Made by a program: the position numbers and the translations under genes. Positions 31,827 to 40,970 of a stretch of DNA of 64,000 nt are shown in pieces. Every line of letters begins with the position of its first letter. Position 1 is the stretch's first letter. Source of the stretch: DASWIG01 sp965371445 (GTDB lineage Bacteria > Acidobacteriota > Thermoanaerobaculia > Multivoradales > J023). The stretch spans positions 1 to 64,000 of the forward strand of contig CBDUYN010000012.1 of NCBI GenBank assembly GCA_965371445.1, written 5' to 3'. A model generated the notes under the pieces. That model did not search any database. It had not been told where the DNA came from and worked only from the letters and a program-made list of their open reading frames with translations.

Positions 31827-34166
31827 GTGAAGGATCCTGCTTTGGACAGACCGATCTATGCCAGGACCGGAAGCCGCGCCGTCCTGTTCTTCCTCTGCGT
31901 CGTGCTGCTCGCCGGCGCCGCGGCGGCCCGGACCGTGACCGTCGCCGTCGTCCGCGACGGCCCAGCCCCCGGCCAGGACCTTGTCGCCCGAATCCAGGAG
32001 GAGCTGCCACGGCACGTCCCGGCCGGGACCACCGTCGCCTGGAAGGAAGACCCGGCCTTCGACGCCGGCTGGGACGCGGACCGCGTCCGCGACGCCCTCA
32101 ATGCCGCTCTCGCCGACCCGGACGTCGAGATTGTCCTCGCCGCCGGGGCGCTCGTCACCCTCGAAGCGGCGGGCGGCGGCGTCGAGCTGACCAAGCCCGT
32201 CGTCTCCGCCTTCGTGCAGCGCTCGAACGTCTTCCCGCTGCCCTATGCGGAAGGGGAGACACTACCCGAGAACCTGAGCTTCACCGTCCTCCCGCAGCGC
32301 TTCCGGCGCGAGGTCCGGACGTTTCAGTCCCTCGTCCCCTTCCGGAAGCTCCACGTCGTCGTCGATGCCGGCCGGCTCGCGGCTTTCGGCACGACCGAGA
32401 CGGTCGCCGACTGGCTGCGCAGCGAGCTGGGGACCGAGCTCGTGACCGTCCCGGTCGCCACCGAGGGCGACCCCGACGCCTTGGCCGGTGCCGAGGCGGT
32501 GGTGCTCGCCGCGACGCCCCGGCTGTCGCACGACGCGCGGCGCGCGCTGATCGCCGAGCTCACCCGACAAAAGGTCCCGACCTGGAGCATCGTCGGTCAC
32601 GGCGACGTCGAAGACGGCGCCCTCGCGGCTTTGACCCCCGACACCACGGACCAGGTCGTCCGCCGGGTGGCCTTGAACCTCAGCCGCCTGTTGCGCGGCG
32701 CCGCCACGACCGAGCTCCCCGTCGTCCTGACGGCCGAGTCCAAGCTGCTTTTGAACGCCCGCACCGCCCGGAAGGTGGGCTATCTGCCCGATCCGGAAAC
32801 CCGCCTCTTCGCGTCGTACCTCCATCCCGAGGCCCTCGCCGAGCCGACCGAACCCCTCGAGCTGGCAACGGTCTTCGACCTCGCCGAGAGCGGCAACAAG
32901 ACCCTCCGGGTCGACGACGCGGCCTTGGAGAGCGTCCGCCAGGACGCCAAGATCGCCCGCAGCGTCCTCCTGCCGCAGCTCCGGGCCAACCTGGCGCACC
33001 TCGAGAGCGACGCCGCGATCGCCATCCCGCCCGACGGGACCCGTGGCGTCCTCTCGTTGCAGCAGCTGATCTACGACGACCGGGCCCTCGGCAACCGCCG
33101 CGCCGCGGAACACCTGGTGAGCGGCGCCGAGCAGGACCGGGAGACGACGCGCCTAGACATCCTCGCTCAGGCCGGCCGCGCGTTCTTCCTCTTCGCCCAG
33201 GCCCAGGCGCTCTACCGGGTCGAGGCCGAGAACCTTCGCCTGACCGAGGACTTCCTGGAGCTGGCTCGGATGCGCGAGGAGGTGGGCTACTCCGGCCGCG
33301 CCGAGATCGTCCGCTGGGAAGCGACGCTCGCCCAGCAGCGCTCCGCCCTCTTTCTCGCCGTCGAGCAGGCCGAGGCGGCACGCATCGCCTTGAACCAGGT
33401 GCTCGGCATCGAGCTCGACCGGCGCTGGGAAACGCGGGACACCGACGTCGACACGGAGTCCTTCGGCTGGCTCGACGGCCGGCTGGCGGACATGGCGGAA
33501 GATTCCGCCAAGCACGCCGGTCTGCGCGAGTCCCTGGTACGCCGCGCCAAGGAACAGACGCCCGAGGCCACGGCCCTGCGCGAGGCGATCGCGGCCCAGG
33601 AGATCCGGCTCGGCGTCGCCAAGCGGCGCTTCTACGTGCCGAGCTTCCTCGCCGACGTCTCCTACACGGCGGACCTCGGCGGCGGCGACAGCGGCTTCAT
33701 CGAGAGCGAGGACACCACCTCGATCTCGATCGTCGCTTCCTATCCCCTCTTCGAAGGCGGACGACGCAGCCACGACGTGACCAAGGCCGAAGCCGACCGC
33801 GACACCCTGGAGCGTCAGCTCGACCTCGTCCTTGAGCTCGTCGAAGGGCGCGCCCGCACGGCGCTCCGCCGAGTCGAGTCCTCGTTTCCACGCCTGAAGC
33901 TCAGCCGCCAGGCGGCGGCGAGCGCGGCGGAGAACCTGCGCCTCGTCCAGGACCAGTACGCCGAAGGACTGGTCAACGTCACCGACCTCCTGTCGGCCCA
34001 GAACCAGAAGTTCGTCGCGGATCAGCTCACCACCCTGGCGCTCTACGAGTACCGCCTGAGCCTCGTCGACCTCGAACGCGCCATCGCTTTCTTTTCCACC
34101 ACCCGGACCGACGACGAACGCCGGGAGCTCGCTGAGTGGATTCACTCGGCGGCCACGAGCGAGTAA
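31827..34166 (+). CDS. TolC-like outer-membrane factor with an N-terminal periplasmic-binding-protein domain
   Basis: From GTG 31827 the protein is about 779 aa; ATG 31752 would add 25 residues with no improvement. After the signal peptide (AVLFFLCVVLLAGAAAA) comes a 290-residue alpha/beta domain like ABC substrate-binding proteins (TVTVAVVRDGPAPGQ, VEIVLAAGALVTLEA, FRKLHVVVDAGRLAAFG). A normal TolC domain follows from about residue 340 on: two half-repeats of strand and long helix, FRKLSLPQ-type heptads, YEYRLSLVDLERAIAFF near the end. It is first gene of an outer-membrane factor, MFP, RND operon. The extra sensing-type domain is unusual for TolC. Confidence 0.8.
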   Translation: MKDPALDRPIYARTGSRAVLFFLCVVLLAGAAAARTVTVAVVRDGPAPGQDLVARIQEELPRHVPAGTTVAWKEDPAFDAGWDADRVRDALNAALADPDVEIVLAAGALVTLEAAGGGVELTKPVVSAFVQRSNVFPLPYAEGETLPENLSFTVLPQRFRREVRTFQSLVPFRKLHVVVDAGRLAAFGTTETVADWLRSELGTELVTVPVATEGDPDALAGAEAVVLAATPRLSHDARRALIAELTRQKVPTWSIVGHGDVEDGALAALTPDTTDQVVRRVALNLSRLLRGAATTELPVVLTAESKLLLNARTARKVGYLPDPETRLFASYLHPEALAEPTEPLELATVFDLAESGNKTLRVDDAALESVRQDAKIARSVLLPQLRANLAHLESDAAIAIPPDGTRGVLSLQQLIYDDRALGNRRAAEHLVSGAEQDRETTRLDILAQAGRAFFLFAQAQALYRVEAENLRLTEDFLELARMREEVGYSGRAEIVRWEATLAQQRSALFLAVEQAEAARIALNQVLGIELDRRWETRDTDVDTESFGWLDGRLADMAEDSAKHAGLRESLVRRAKEQTPEATALREAIAAQEIRLGVAKRRFYVPSFLADVSYTADLGGGDSGFIESEDTTSISIVASYPLFEGGRRSHDVTKAEADRDTLERQLDLVLELVEGRARTALRRVESSFPRLKLSRQAAASAAENLRLVQDQYAEGLVNVTDLLSAQNQKFVADQLTTLALYEYRLSLVDLERAIAFFSTTRTDDERRELAEWIHSAATSE

Positions 34167-34172
34167 GCAACC

Positions 34173-35267
34173 ATGAGAAAACGTACCCAAGACACCCACC
34201 ACCTCCTCCGTCTCGCTCTCCTCGCCGCGGTGGGGCTCGTCCTCTTCGGCTGCGCCGAGGCCGAGGTCCCGACCGGACCGGATCCCGTACGGCCGGTCAA
34301 GCTGATGACCGCCGGCGGCGGCAATAGCGCGGAGATCGCCCGCAGCTTCCCCGGCCGGGTCGAAGCGGCGAACCAGGTCGACCTTTCCTTTCGCGTCGGC
34401 GGACCTTTAGTCGAGCTGCCGGTCAAGGAGGGGCAGACGGTTGCGAAGGGCGAGCTTCTAGCCCGCATCGACCCGCGCGATTTCGAGATCCGGCTGCGCA
34501 GCGCCCGCGCCCAGGCCGAACGCGCTGACGCTGACCTCACCCGTTTCTCGGCCCTGTATGAAAAGGACGCGGTCTCCGGAGCCCAGCTCGACCAGGCCCA
34601 GGCGGCCCGAGACGTGGCCGGCGCCGCGCTCGAGGATGCCGAGGCCGACCTCGCCGACTCGCAGCTCAAAGCTCCGTTTGGCGGCAGCATCGGCAAGGTC
34701 ATGGTCGAGAACTTCCAGGACGTACGTTCCAAGGAACCGATCCTGAGCCTGGTCGACTTCGGCCAGGTCGAAATCGTCGTCGACGTCCCGGAGGGCTTGA
34801 TCGCCCGCCGCGACGACGAGGCGCCGCCCGGCGAGCTCGTGGCGCGCTTCGAAGCGGCGCCGGACCGCGAGTTCCCGCTGACGGTGGGCGAGGTCTCGGC
34901 CCAGGCCGACCCGCGCACCCAGACCTATCGGGCGACCCTCGTCATGGATCAGCCCCGGGGCTTGAACGTCCTGCCGGGGATGACGGCGACGGTCGTCTAC
35001 AAGCCGACCGGCACGGAGCAGCAGGCGGCGGAGGTGCTGGTGCCGGCGTCGGCCGTCTTTGCCGACGAGTCGGGCGCCGCGCACGTCTGGGTGGTCGACA
35101 CCGCGGCGATGACGGTGAGCCGCCGCGCCGTGGTGACCGGGGGGCTCGCCGGCAGCGACCAGGTCGAGATCCGCGAGGGCCTGGCGGCGGGCGAGACGAT
35201 CGCCGCGAGCGCCACGAGCCGCCTGCGCGACGGCATGCAGATCCGACCGCTAGAGCCACAAGGATAG
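34173..35267 (+). CDS. RND efflux periplasmic adaptor lipoprotein
   Basis: A 364-aa membrane-fusion protein with lipobox LVLFGCAE. The first lipoyl half is FRVGGPLVELPVKEGQTVAK, followed by a helical hairpin (RIDPRDFEIRLRSARAQAER, KDAVSGAQLDQAQAARDVAG), second lipoyl half LKAPFGGSIGKVMVEN, a beta-barrel domain and a membrane-proximal domain. It bridges the RND pump to the TolC-type channel. It sits 6 bp after the TolC gene and 9 bp before the pump gene, the classical tripartite order. Confidence 0.9.
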   Translation: MRKRTQDTHHLLRLALLAAVGLVLFGCAEAEVPTGPDPVRPVKLMTAGGGNSAEIARSFPGRVEAANQVDLSFRVGGPLVELPVKEGQTVAKGELLARIDPRDFEIRLRSARAQAERADADLTRFSALYEKDAVSGAQLDQAQAARDVAGAALEDAEADLADSQLKAPFGGSIGKVMVENFQDVRSKEPILSLVDFGQVEIVVDVPEGLIARRDDEAPPGELVARFEAAPDREFPLTVGEVSAQADPRTQTYRATLVMDQPRGLNVLPGMTATVVYKPTGTEQQAAEVLVPASAVFADESGAAHVWVVDTAAMTVSRRAVVTGGLAGSDQVEIREGLAAGETIAASATSRLRDGMQIRPLEPQG

Positions 35268-35276
35268 GACGCGACG

Positions 35277-38200
35277 ATGAACATCGCCGAGCTTGCTATT
35301 CGAAAAAGCGTCATCACCTGGGTGATGACGATTCTCATGGTGGTTGTCGGCTGGATGTCGTTCAACAACCTGTCGCGACTGGAGGACCCGGAGTTCACCA
35401 TCAAGGAGGCGATCGTCCTGACTCCCTACCCCGGCGCCTCGGGGGCCGAGATCGAGGAAGAGGTCACGAACGTCCTTGAGAAAGCCGTCCAGCAGATGGG
35501 ACAGCTCCTCTACGTCGAGTCGCGCTCCTCGCGCGGTTTCTCGCAGATCAAGGTCCGCATCAAGGACCAGTACACCAAGGCCCGGCTGCCGCAGGTCTGG
35601 GACGAGCTGCGCCGCAAGATCGGCGACGCCCAGCGCCAGCTGCCGCCGGGCGCCGGGCCGTCGCTCGTCAATGACGACTTCGGCGACGTCTACGGCGTTT
35701 ACTACGCCCTGACCGGCGAAGGCTACACATACCGGGAGCTCTACGACGTCGCGAAGCTCCTCCAGCGGGAGCTCCTCCAGGCCCAGGACGTCAAGCGGAT
35801 CACCTTCTACGGCGTGCAGCCCGAGGTGATCTACGTCGAGATGCGGCGCGAGAAGATGGCCGAGCTCGGCGTCTCGCAGCAGGAAATCTACGGCGCCCTG
35901 GCTGCCAAGAACCTTCCCGTCACCGCCGGCAACATCAACCTGGGGCCCGAGTACCTGGCGGTGAATCCGACCGGCGAGTTCGAATCGGAGCAGGAGTTCG
36001 GCGAGCTCCTGATCGCCGGTCGGGGGACGGACTCTCTAGTCTATCTACGTGACGTCGCCGACGTCCGGCGGGGCTATCGCGAGCCGGCACGCGGTTACCT
36101 ACGCTACGACAGGTCGCCGGCGATCGGTCTCGCCATCTCGACCATCGACGGCGGTAACGTCGTGACGATGGGCGATTCCATCAACGACAAGCTCGACGAG
36201 ATCCGCGGCGAGATCCCCCTCGGCATGGAGCTACGTCCGATCTCGCTCCAGAACGAGGCGGTGAAGGTGGCGATCAGCGGCTTCATCGTCAACCTCGGCG
36301 AGGCGGTGTTGATCGTCGTGGTCGTCCTACTCCTTTTCATGGGCCTTAGAAGCGGTGTGATCATCGGCTTCATCCTTCTCCTCACCATCATGGGGACGTT
36401 CATCTTCATGGACATGAAGGGCGTCGTCCTGGAACGTATCTCCCTCGGTGCTCTGGTGATCGCCCTCGGCATGCTGGTCGACAACGCCATCGTCGTCGTC
36501 GACGGCATGCGGATGAAGATGGAGCAGGGAATCGACGCCGTGAAAGCGGCCCGCGACGTCGTCGGCCAGACCTCGATTCCGCTCTTGGGGGCGACTTTTG
36601 TCGCGGTCGCCGCGTTCGCCTCGATCGGTACGTCGCAGGACTCGACTGGAGAATACTGCCGATCGCTTTTTATCGTGATCTTAATCTCGCTGACGCTGTC
36701 GTGGCTCACCGCGGTGACGGCGACGCCTCTTTTGTGCAAGACCTTCCTCAAGGTGAAAAGCGGCGACGGCGAGGCAAAAGATCCCTACGGTGCCATACAC
36801 TTCCGGATCTACAAGCGCTTCTTGAGCGCCTCGATCCGCATGCGCTGGGTGACGGTGACGGTGGTCGTCCTCCTCTTCGCGCTGTCGATCGTCGGTTTCG
36901 GCGGCGTCAAGAAGAGCTTTTTTCCCGACTCGACGCGGCCGCAGTTCTTTGTCGACTTCTGGTTCCCGGAGGGAACGCACATCGACGAGACGTCGCGTCT
37001 TCTCGAGCGCGCCGAGGGCTTCCTGGCCGAGCAGGACGGCGTGATGCACGCGACCACCATGGTCGGCGGTGGACAGATCCGTTTCCTCCTGACCTATTCC
37101 CCCGAAAGCGCCTACCCGAGCTTTGGCCAGATCTTAATCGACGTCGAGGATTACAAGACGATTCCCGCGATGACGAAAAGCCTGCAGACCGACCTGGAGG
37201 AGCTCTTTCCGGAGGCGAACGTCAACGTCCGCATGTTCGTCAACGGTCCTTCGACGGGCGGCAAGATCCAGCTGCGGCTCTACGGTCCCGACGGCAGCGA
37301 GCTGCGTCGTATGGCAACGGTAGTCGAGGAGATCTTCGCGGCCGATCCGGTGACCAAGGCGTTTCGTAACGAGTGGCGGGACATGGTGAAGGTGCTGCGT
37401 CCGCAGATGGCGGAGACGCAGGCGCGCCAGGCGGGGATCACCCGTCCGATGCTGGGCCAGGCGGTGCAAGCGGCGGTCGAGGGTACACCGGCCGGCGTCT
37501 ACCGGGAAGGCGACGAGCTCCTACCGATCATCGCCCGCTCGCCGGAATACGAACGCGTCGACTTCACAAATCTCGCGAGTATCCAGATCTGGAGCCCGGG
37601 GGCGCAGCGCATGATTCCCCTCGGCCAGGTAGTGACGGGCTTCGAGGTCGAGTACGAAGATCCCCACGTCTGGCGCCGCGACCGGATGAAGATGCTCAAA
37701 CTCCACGCCGATCCACGCTACGGGCTGCCCAGCGACTTGCTCGCCCGGGTCAAGCCCAAGATCGAGCAGGCGTTGGGGGTCGACGCCCGGCAGAAAATCG
37801 GCCGTGACGTCGCGCCCGAGGACTGGACCGTGGCGACGATTCCGGTCAGCGACAGCGACCGAATTCCGCTGACGAAGCCGGGTTATTCGATGGCCTGGGG
37901 CGGCGAGATCGAGGATTCGGCCCGTTCGCAAGGCGGCCTCGCGAAGTCGCTGCCGATCTTTTTCGGCCTGATGGTCCTGATCGTCATCTGGCTCTTCAAC
38001 AGCTTGAAGCGGACGGCGATCATCTGGCTCTGCGTGCCGCTGGCGTTGATCGGCGTCACCGCGGGGCTCCTGATGTTTCGTCAGCCGTTCGGCTTCATGT
38101 CGCTTCTCGGCTTGATGAGCCTGGCGGGTATGTTGATCAAGAACGCCATCGTCCTGATCGATCAGATCGACCTGGAGATGGGGAGCGGCAAGGTGCCGTT

Positions 38201-38417
38201 CGACGCGGTGGTCGACTCGGGCGTCAGCCGTCTGATCCCGGTGGCGATGGCGGCGGCGACGACGATCCTCGGCATGATTCCGCTTCTAAAAGACGCGTTT
38301 TTCGTCGCCATGGCGGTGACGATCATGTTCGGCCTCGGCTTCGCCACGGTCCTGACCTTGATCGTCGTGCCGGTGCTCTACGCGATTTTCTTCAAGGTTC
38401 CCAACGTAGCGAGATGA
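35277..38417 (+). CDS. RND efflux permease (AcrB/HAE-1-like superfamily)
   Basis: A 1046-aa inner-membrane pump with twelve predicted helices and two large periplasmic loops. The N-terminus RKSVITWVMTILMVVVGWMS is typical. TM4 carries GALVIALGMLVDNAIVVVDG with the proton-relay acidic residue, and TM10/11 GLMSLAGMLIKNAIVLIDQI. It is full length for the family. Substrate is unknown; the operon lacks a local TetR or two-component regulator. The stop overlaps the next start (ATGA). Confidence 0.9.
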   Translation: MNIAELAIRKSVITWVMTILMVVVGWMSFNNLSRLEDPEFTIKEAIVLTPYPGASGAEIEEEVTNVLEKAVQQMGQLLYVESRSSRGFSQIKVRIKDQYTKARLPQVWDELRRKIGDAQRQLPPGAGPSLVNDDFGDVYGVYYALTGEGYTYRELYDVAKLLQRELLQAQDVKRITFYGVQPEVIYVEMRREKMAELGVSQQEIYGALAAKNLPVTAGNINLGPEYLAVNPTGEFESEQEFGELLIAGRGTDSLVYLRDVADVRRGYREPARGYLRYDRSPAIGLAISTIDGGNVVTMGDSINDKLDEIRGEIPLGMELRPISLQNEAVKVAISGFIVNLGEAVLIVVVVLLLFMGLRSGVIIGFILLLTIMGTFIFMDMKGVVLERISLGALVIALGMLVDNAIVVVDGMRMKMEQGIDAVKAARDVVGQTSIPLLGATFVAVAAFASIGTSQDSTGEYCRSLFIVILISLTLSWLTAVTATPLLCKTFLKVKSGDGEAKDPYGAIHFRIYKRFLSASIRMRWVTVTVVVLLFALSIVGFGGVKKSFFPDSTRPQFFVDFWFPEGTHIDETSRLLERAEGFLAEQDGVMHATTMVGGGQIRFLLTYSPESAYPSFGQILIDVEDYKTIPAMTKSLQTDLEELFPEANVNVRMFVNGPSTGGKIQLRLYGPDGSELRRMATVVEEIFAADPVTKAFRNEWRDMVKVLRPQMAETQARQAGITRPMLGQAVQAAVEGTPAGVYREGDELLPIIARSPEYERVDFTNLASIQIWSPGAQRMIPLGQVVTGFEVEYEDPHVWRRDRMKMLKLHADPRYGLPSDLLARVKPKIEQALGVDARQKIGRDVAPEDWTVATIPVSDSDRIPLTKPGYSMAWGGEIEDSARSQGGLAKSLPIFFGLMVLIVIWLFNSLKRTAIIWLCVPLALIGVTAGLLMFRQPFGFMSLLGLMSLAGMLIKNAIVLIDQIDLEMGSGKVPFDAVVDSGVSRLIPVAMAAATTILGMIPLLKDAFFVAMAVTIMFGLGFATVLTLIVVPVLYAIFFKVPNVAR

Positions 38418-39124
38418 AGATGAAAACAAAGGCAACTATCCTCCTCTCCATAGTCCTCCTACTCCCGCTGGCGGCGACGGCTCAACCGCCGAACGACCTC
38501 ACGGCCGAGTCGCAAGAGCTCGCGGAGAAGATCGAGCAGTACTTCAACGCCCGCGAGCGTGAGAACGACGCGCTCGCCGAGTTCTCGCGGCTGAGCCGGC
38601 TCCTCGACGAGACCCTGGGCGACCCCCACAGCGGCCGCTCGGAGCTGATCAACCTCGACACCCAGGTGAAGGTGGCACGTGAGAGGGCCTGCGCCTACAC
38701 CGAGGAGACGGCCGAGCGGCGCCGGAGCATGTTCGAGAGCATGAAACGAGTCGCCGCCATGGTCCAAGAGCTCGAGCGGTTGGGGCTCGCGACCGACGGC
38801 TCTACCGTCGACGTCGGCGGGTGGTGGCAGGTGGAGGCCCAGCCGAGCGACGTCTGGGGCTTCCTCGAGCTGGCGCAGGACGGGATGCTCGTGACCGGCT
38901 CCTACCGTCTTTCAAACGGTTCCGAAGGCTCGATGAAGGGCACCTTCAGCGGCGGCCACCTGAAGCTGGAGATGGTCGACTCCGAACGCGGGACGGTGGG
39001 CGACGTCGAAGGCGAGATCGACGCGGAGTCCGGCGAGATCCACGGCACCTGGAGCACCCGCGAGGTCGGTTCCGGCCGTCCCGCGGCCGGCGAGTGGACG
39101 GCCCGCCGGGTGTCGATGGGTTAG
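38414..39124 (+). CDS. Secreted coiled-coil and beta-domain protein
   Basis: A 236-aa protein with a signal peptide (ILLSIVLLLPLAATAQ). A helical/coiled-coil region covers residues 30-120 (QELAEKIEQYFNARERENDA, AYTEETAERRRSMFESMKRV). A C-terminal beta domain follows (GGWWQVEAQPSDVWGFLELA, GTFSGGHLKLEMVDSERGTV, GEIHGTWST), resembling lipocalin-like extracytoplasmic folds. Translationally coupled to the RND gene, so it may be an accessory protein of the pump. No named family recognised. Confidence 0.7.
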   Translation: MKMKTKATILLSIVLLLPLAATAQPPNDLTAESQELAEKIEQYFNARERENDALAEFSRLSRLLDETLGDPHSGRSELINLDTQVKVARERACAYTEETAERRRSMFESMKRVAAMVQELERLGLATDGSTVDVGGWWQVEAQPSDVWGFLELAQDGMLVTGSYRLSNGSEGSMKGTFSGGHLKLEMVDSERGTVGDVEGEIDAESGEIHGTWSTREVGSGRPAAGEWTARRVSMG

Positions 39125-39183
39125 ACGGAGAAACAGTCACCCACCACCACGGAGCAAGAGCCATGAGCAGCACGAACGGCGCA

Positions 39184-39269
39184 TGCAGGCGACCCGCATG
39201 CAGAACGCTTTGGAGCTCGTCGAGAAGATGACCGAGCAAAGCGTCCCCGAGGAGCTCGTGGTAGACTAG
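39184..39269 (+). other. Possible short gene remnant
   Basis: Between two genes, a 28-codon frame reads MQATRMQNALELVEKMTEQS and ends EELVVD. The amphipathic helix looks protein-like rather than random, and suggests the tail of a lost gene. No ribosome-binding site or homology basis; low confidence. Confidence 0.25.
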
Positions 39270-39308
39270 ACGAACCGTATCGTCAGACGGCATCCTCCAG
39301 GAGAAGTC

Positions 39309-39653
39309 ATGATCGAGTCACCGACACCCAAAACAGCCCCCGAAGGTGTCCCTCTGTCGTCGGATCTCGACGATCCCGAAGCCTTTCCGTGCTTCCTTTG
39401 TGACGATCCGATGACCAACCGCGGGCTTCGAGAGCGGCTGCGGACAGCCTCGCCTCCCGAGAGGACCCGCCTCCTGGCCAAGATCCTGCGCGAGGCGCGC
39501 GACACCGACGTCTGGAAGTACACCACTCCTGATGCGGTCGCAGAGGCCTGGTTGGCTCTCTCGCTCCATCTGGGCCGCCGGCGTGCGTTCTGGGAGTTCC
39601 TGCTGAGCTCCTGGGCCAGTCAAGGACGGATCCACTTTGAACCGGCTCGATAG
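39309..39653 (+). CDS. Antitoxin-like partner of a second AbiEii-type toxin
   Basis: A 114-aa protein. An N-terminal flexible part is followed by helices (RLRTASPPERTRLLAKILRE, TTPDAVAEAWLALSLHLGRR) reminiscent of the small partners encoded before AbiEii-like nucleotidyltransferases. It overlaps the next frame by 17 bp, an antitoxin-first arrangement. An AGGAGA ribosome site precedes the ATG. The partner toxin is broken, so this may be an orphan antitoxin. Confidence 0.6.
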   Translation: MIESPTPKTAPEGVPLSSDLDDPEAFPCFLCDDPMTNRGLRERLRTASPPERTRLLAKILREARDTDVWKYTTPDAVAEAWLALSLHLGRRRAFWEFLLSSWASQGRIHFEPAR

Positions 39654-40059
39654 CCTCCAACAGGAGGTGCTCCGCGCTTTTTTCGAGTACGAAAGCCGCT
39701 TCTTCCTGACCGGTGGCGCCGCTCTGGCCGGTTTCCACCTTCAGCACCGGACGACCAAAGACCTGGAGCTCTTCACGGTCGAAGACCGGATCGATGAGGG
39801 CGCTGCCGCGTTAGCCGCCATCGCGCAGGATCTCGGCGGGTCCCTTGAGAGCCTGGTCGTCTACGTGGATTTTCGCCGCTATCTCTTACGGCGAGGCTCA
39901 AGCTCGGTGGTCGTTGAGCGCGCTTCATCGCCCTTCCTGGCTTACCCTGAGGGCGGACCCGCCTGGGGAGCCGGCGCGCCGCGCTCGCCTGTGCGCCCCC
40001 CGCGCTGGTGGGGATCTCGACCAGCGGGTACACTGGATCCGTATACTCCGTCGAAGTAG
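39637..40059 (+). pseudogene. AbiEii/AbiGii-type nucleotidyltransferase, 3'-broken
   Basis: The first 95 residues match an AbiEii-type toxin: FFLTGGAALAGFHLQHRTTK followed by DLELFT, and VVYVDFRRYLLRRGSSSVVV. After about 39930 the homology leaves the frame; the typical next block appears in another frame as LRADPPGEPARRARLCAPR, then ends. The family is usually 220-250 aa, so the C-terminal half is lost. Start is TTG 39637. The catalytic core is present but the fold is incomplete. Confidence 0.65.
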
Positions 40060-40093
40060 CCGAAACTGGGAAAAACCGCAGACTCCGAAGACT

Positions 40094-40711
40094 ATGACAC
40101 GACTCTTTCACTCGTTCGCCCTCCTGGCCCTCCTGGCCGGCTGCTCGGCCGAGACCGAAGGAACCGCAACCGCCGTCGAGGAACCGGCCGCGAAGGCGCC
40201 TCCGGCGGTCGCTTTGTCCGCCGCCGAGGCCCTGTGGGCCGCCACCCTCGACGGCCCCACCGACGTGGTCCGAAAAGCGCTCGACGGCGGCGCCGATGTC
40301 AACGCGGCCGACCCGGACGAACGCACAGCCCTGATGCTGGCGGCCTTCAACGGCCGCACCGAGGTCGTCCGCCTGCTGCTCCAGCGCGGAGCACGGGTGG
40401 GCGACCGCGACCTCATGGGGCGCACGGCGCTGATGTACTCCTCGACCGGCGCCTTCGTCGACACCGTCGAGCTGCTCCTTCAAAACGGCTCCGACCCGAA
40501 CGTGGCGGACAAGAGCGAAGTGTGGACAGCGCTGATGTTCGCCGCCGGCGAAGGTCAGATGGAGGTGGTCCGTATGCTATTGAGCTACGGCGCCGAACCC
40601 GGCGTGGTCGACAGCGACGGTGACACCGCCGCCGACCACGCGGTGACCAAGGGCCACAAGGAGGTGGCGCGGGCTCTGCGGCAGGCGGCCGGTGTGGACT
40701 CCGGAGCATGA
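40094..40711 (+). CDS. Ankyrin-repeat lipoprotein
   Basis: A 205-aa protein with lipobox LLALLAGCSA. A short acidic linker is followed by four ankyrin repeats (residues about 55-190), each with the TALMxAA and GAD/GSD-x-N signatures: ADVNAADPDERTALMLAAFN, GRTALMYSSTG, WTALMFAAGEGQMEVVRMLL and GDTAADHAVTKGHKEVARAL. Probably a periplasmic protein-binding module. The stop overlaps the start of the next small lipoprotein gene. Confidence 0.85.
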   Translation: MTRLFHSFALLALLAGCSAETEGTATAVEEPAAKAPPAVALSAAEALWAATLDGPTDVVRKALDGGADVNAADPDERTALMLAAFNGRTEVVRLLLQRGARVGDRDLMGRTALMYSSTGAFVDTVELLLQNGSDPNVADKSEVWTALMFAAGEGQMEVVRMLLSYGAEPGVVDSDGDTAADHAVTKGHKEVARALRQAAGVDSGA

Positions 40712-40812
40712 ACAGACAAACCATGAGGGAGATCGCCTACACCCTGATCGGCTGGACGGTCCTGGCTCTCGCCGCCTGCGGGGCGCCCCGTCCCGAGGAG
40801 GAGACCCCGTGA
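40708..40812 (+). CDS. Small lipoprotein (34 aa)
   Basis: Encodes MNRQTMREIAYTLIGWTVLA followed by LAACGAPRPEEETP, a lipoprotein signal with Cys24 at the +1 position and only ten mature residues. The ATG overlaps the stop of the ankyrin gene (ATGA), which supports translation by coupling. Small mature lipoproteins of this type can be regulators or structural peptides; function unknown. Confidence 0.5.
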   Translation: MNRQTMREIAYTLIGWTVLALAACGAPRPEEETP

Positions 40813-40970
40813 GTGTTTTGCGGGCGACTCTACCGGCGATGCCGAAGACCCAGGCGAGAAAGACCGAGAAGAAACCATGAGAGGTCCCCGCAGGGACGCC
40901 TGGATGAACTACGCGAAACCGAATTGATGAACTGGATCAAACCGAATCCCAACCAGACAGGAGAGCCCGA

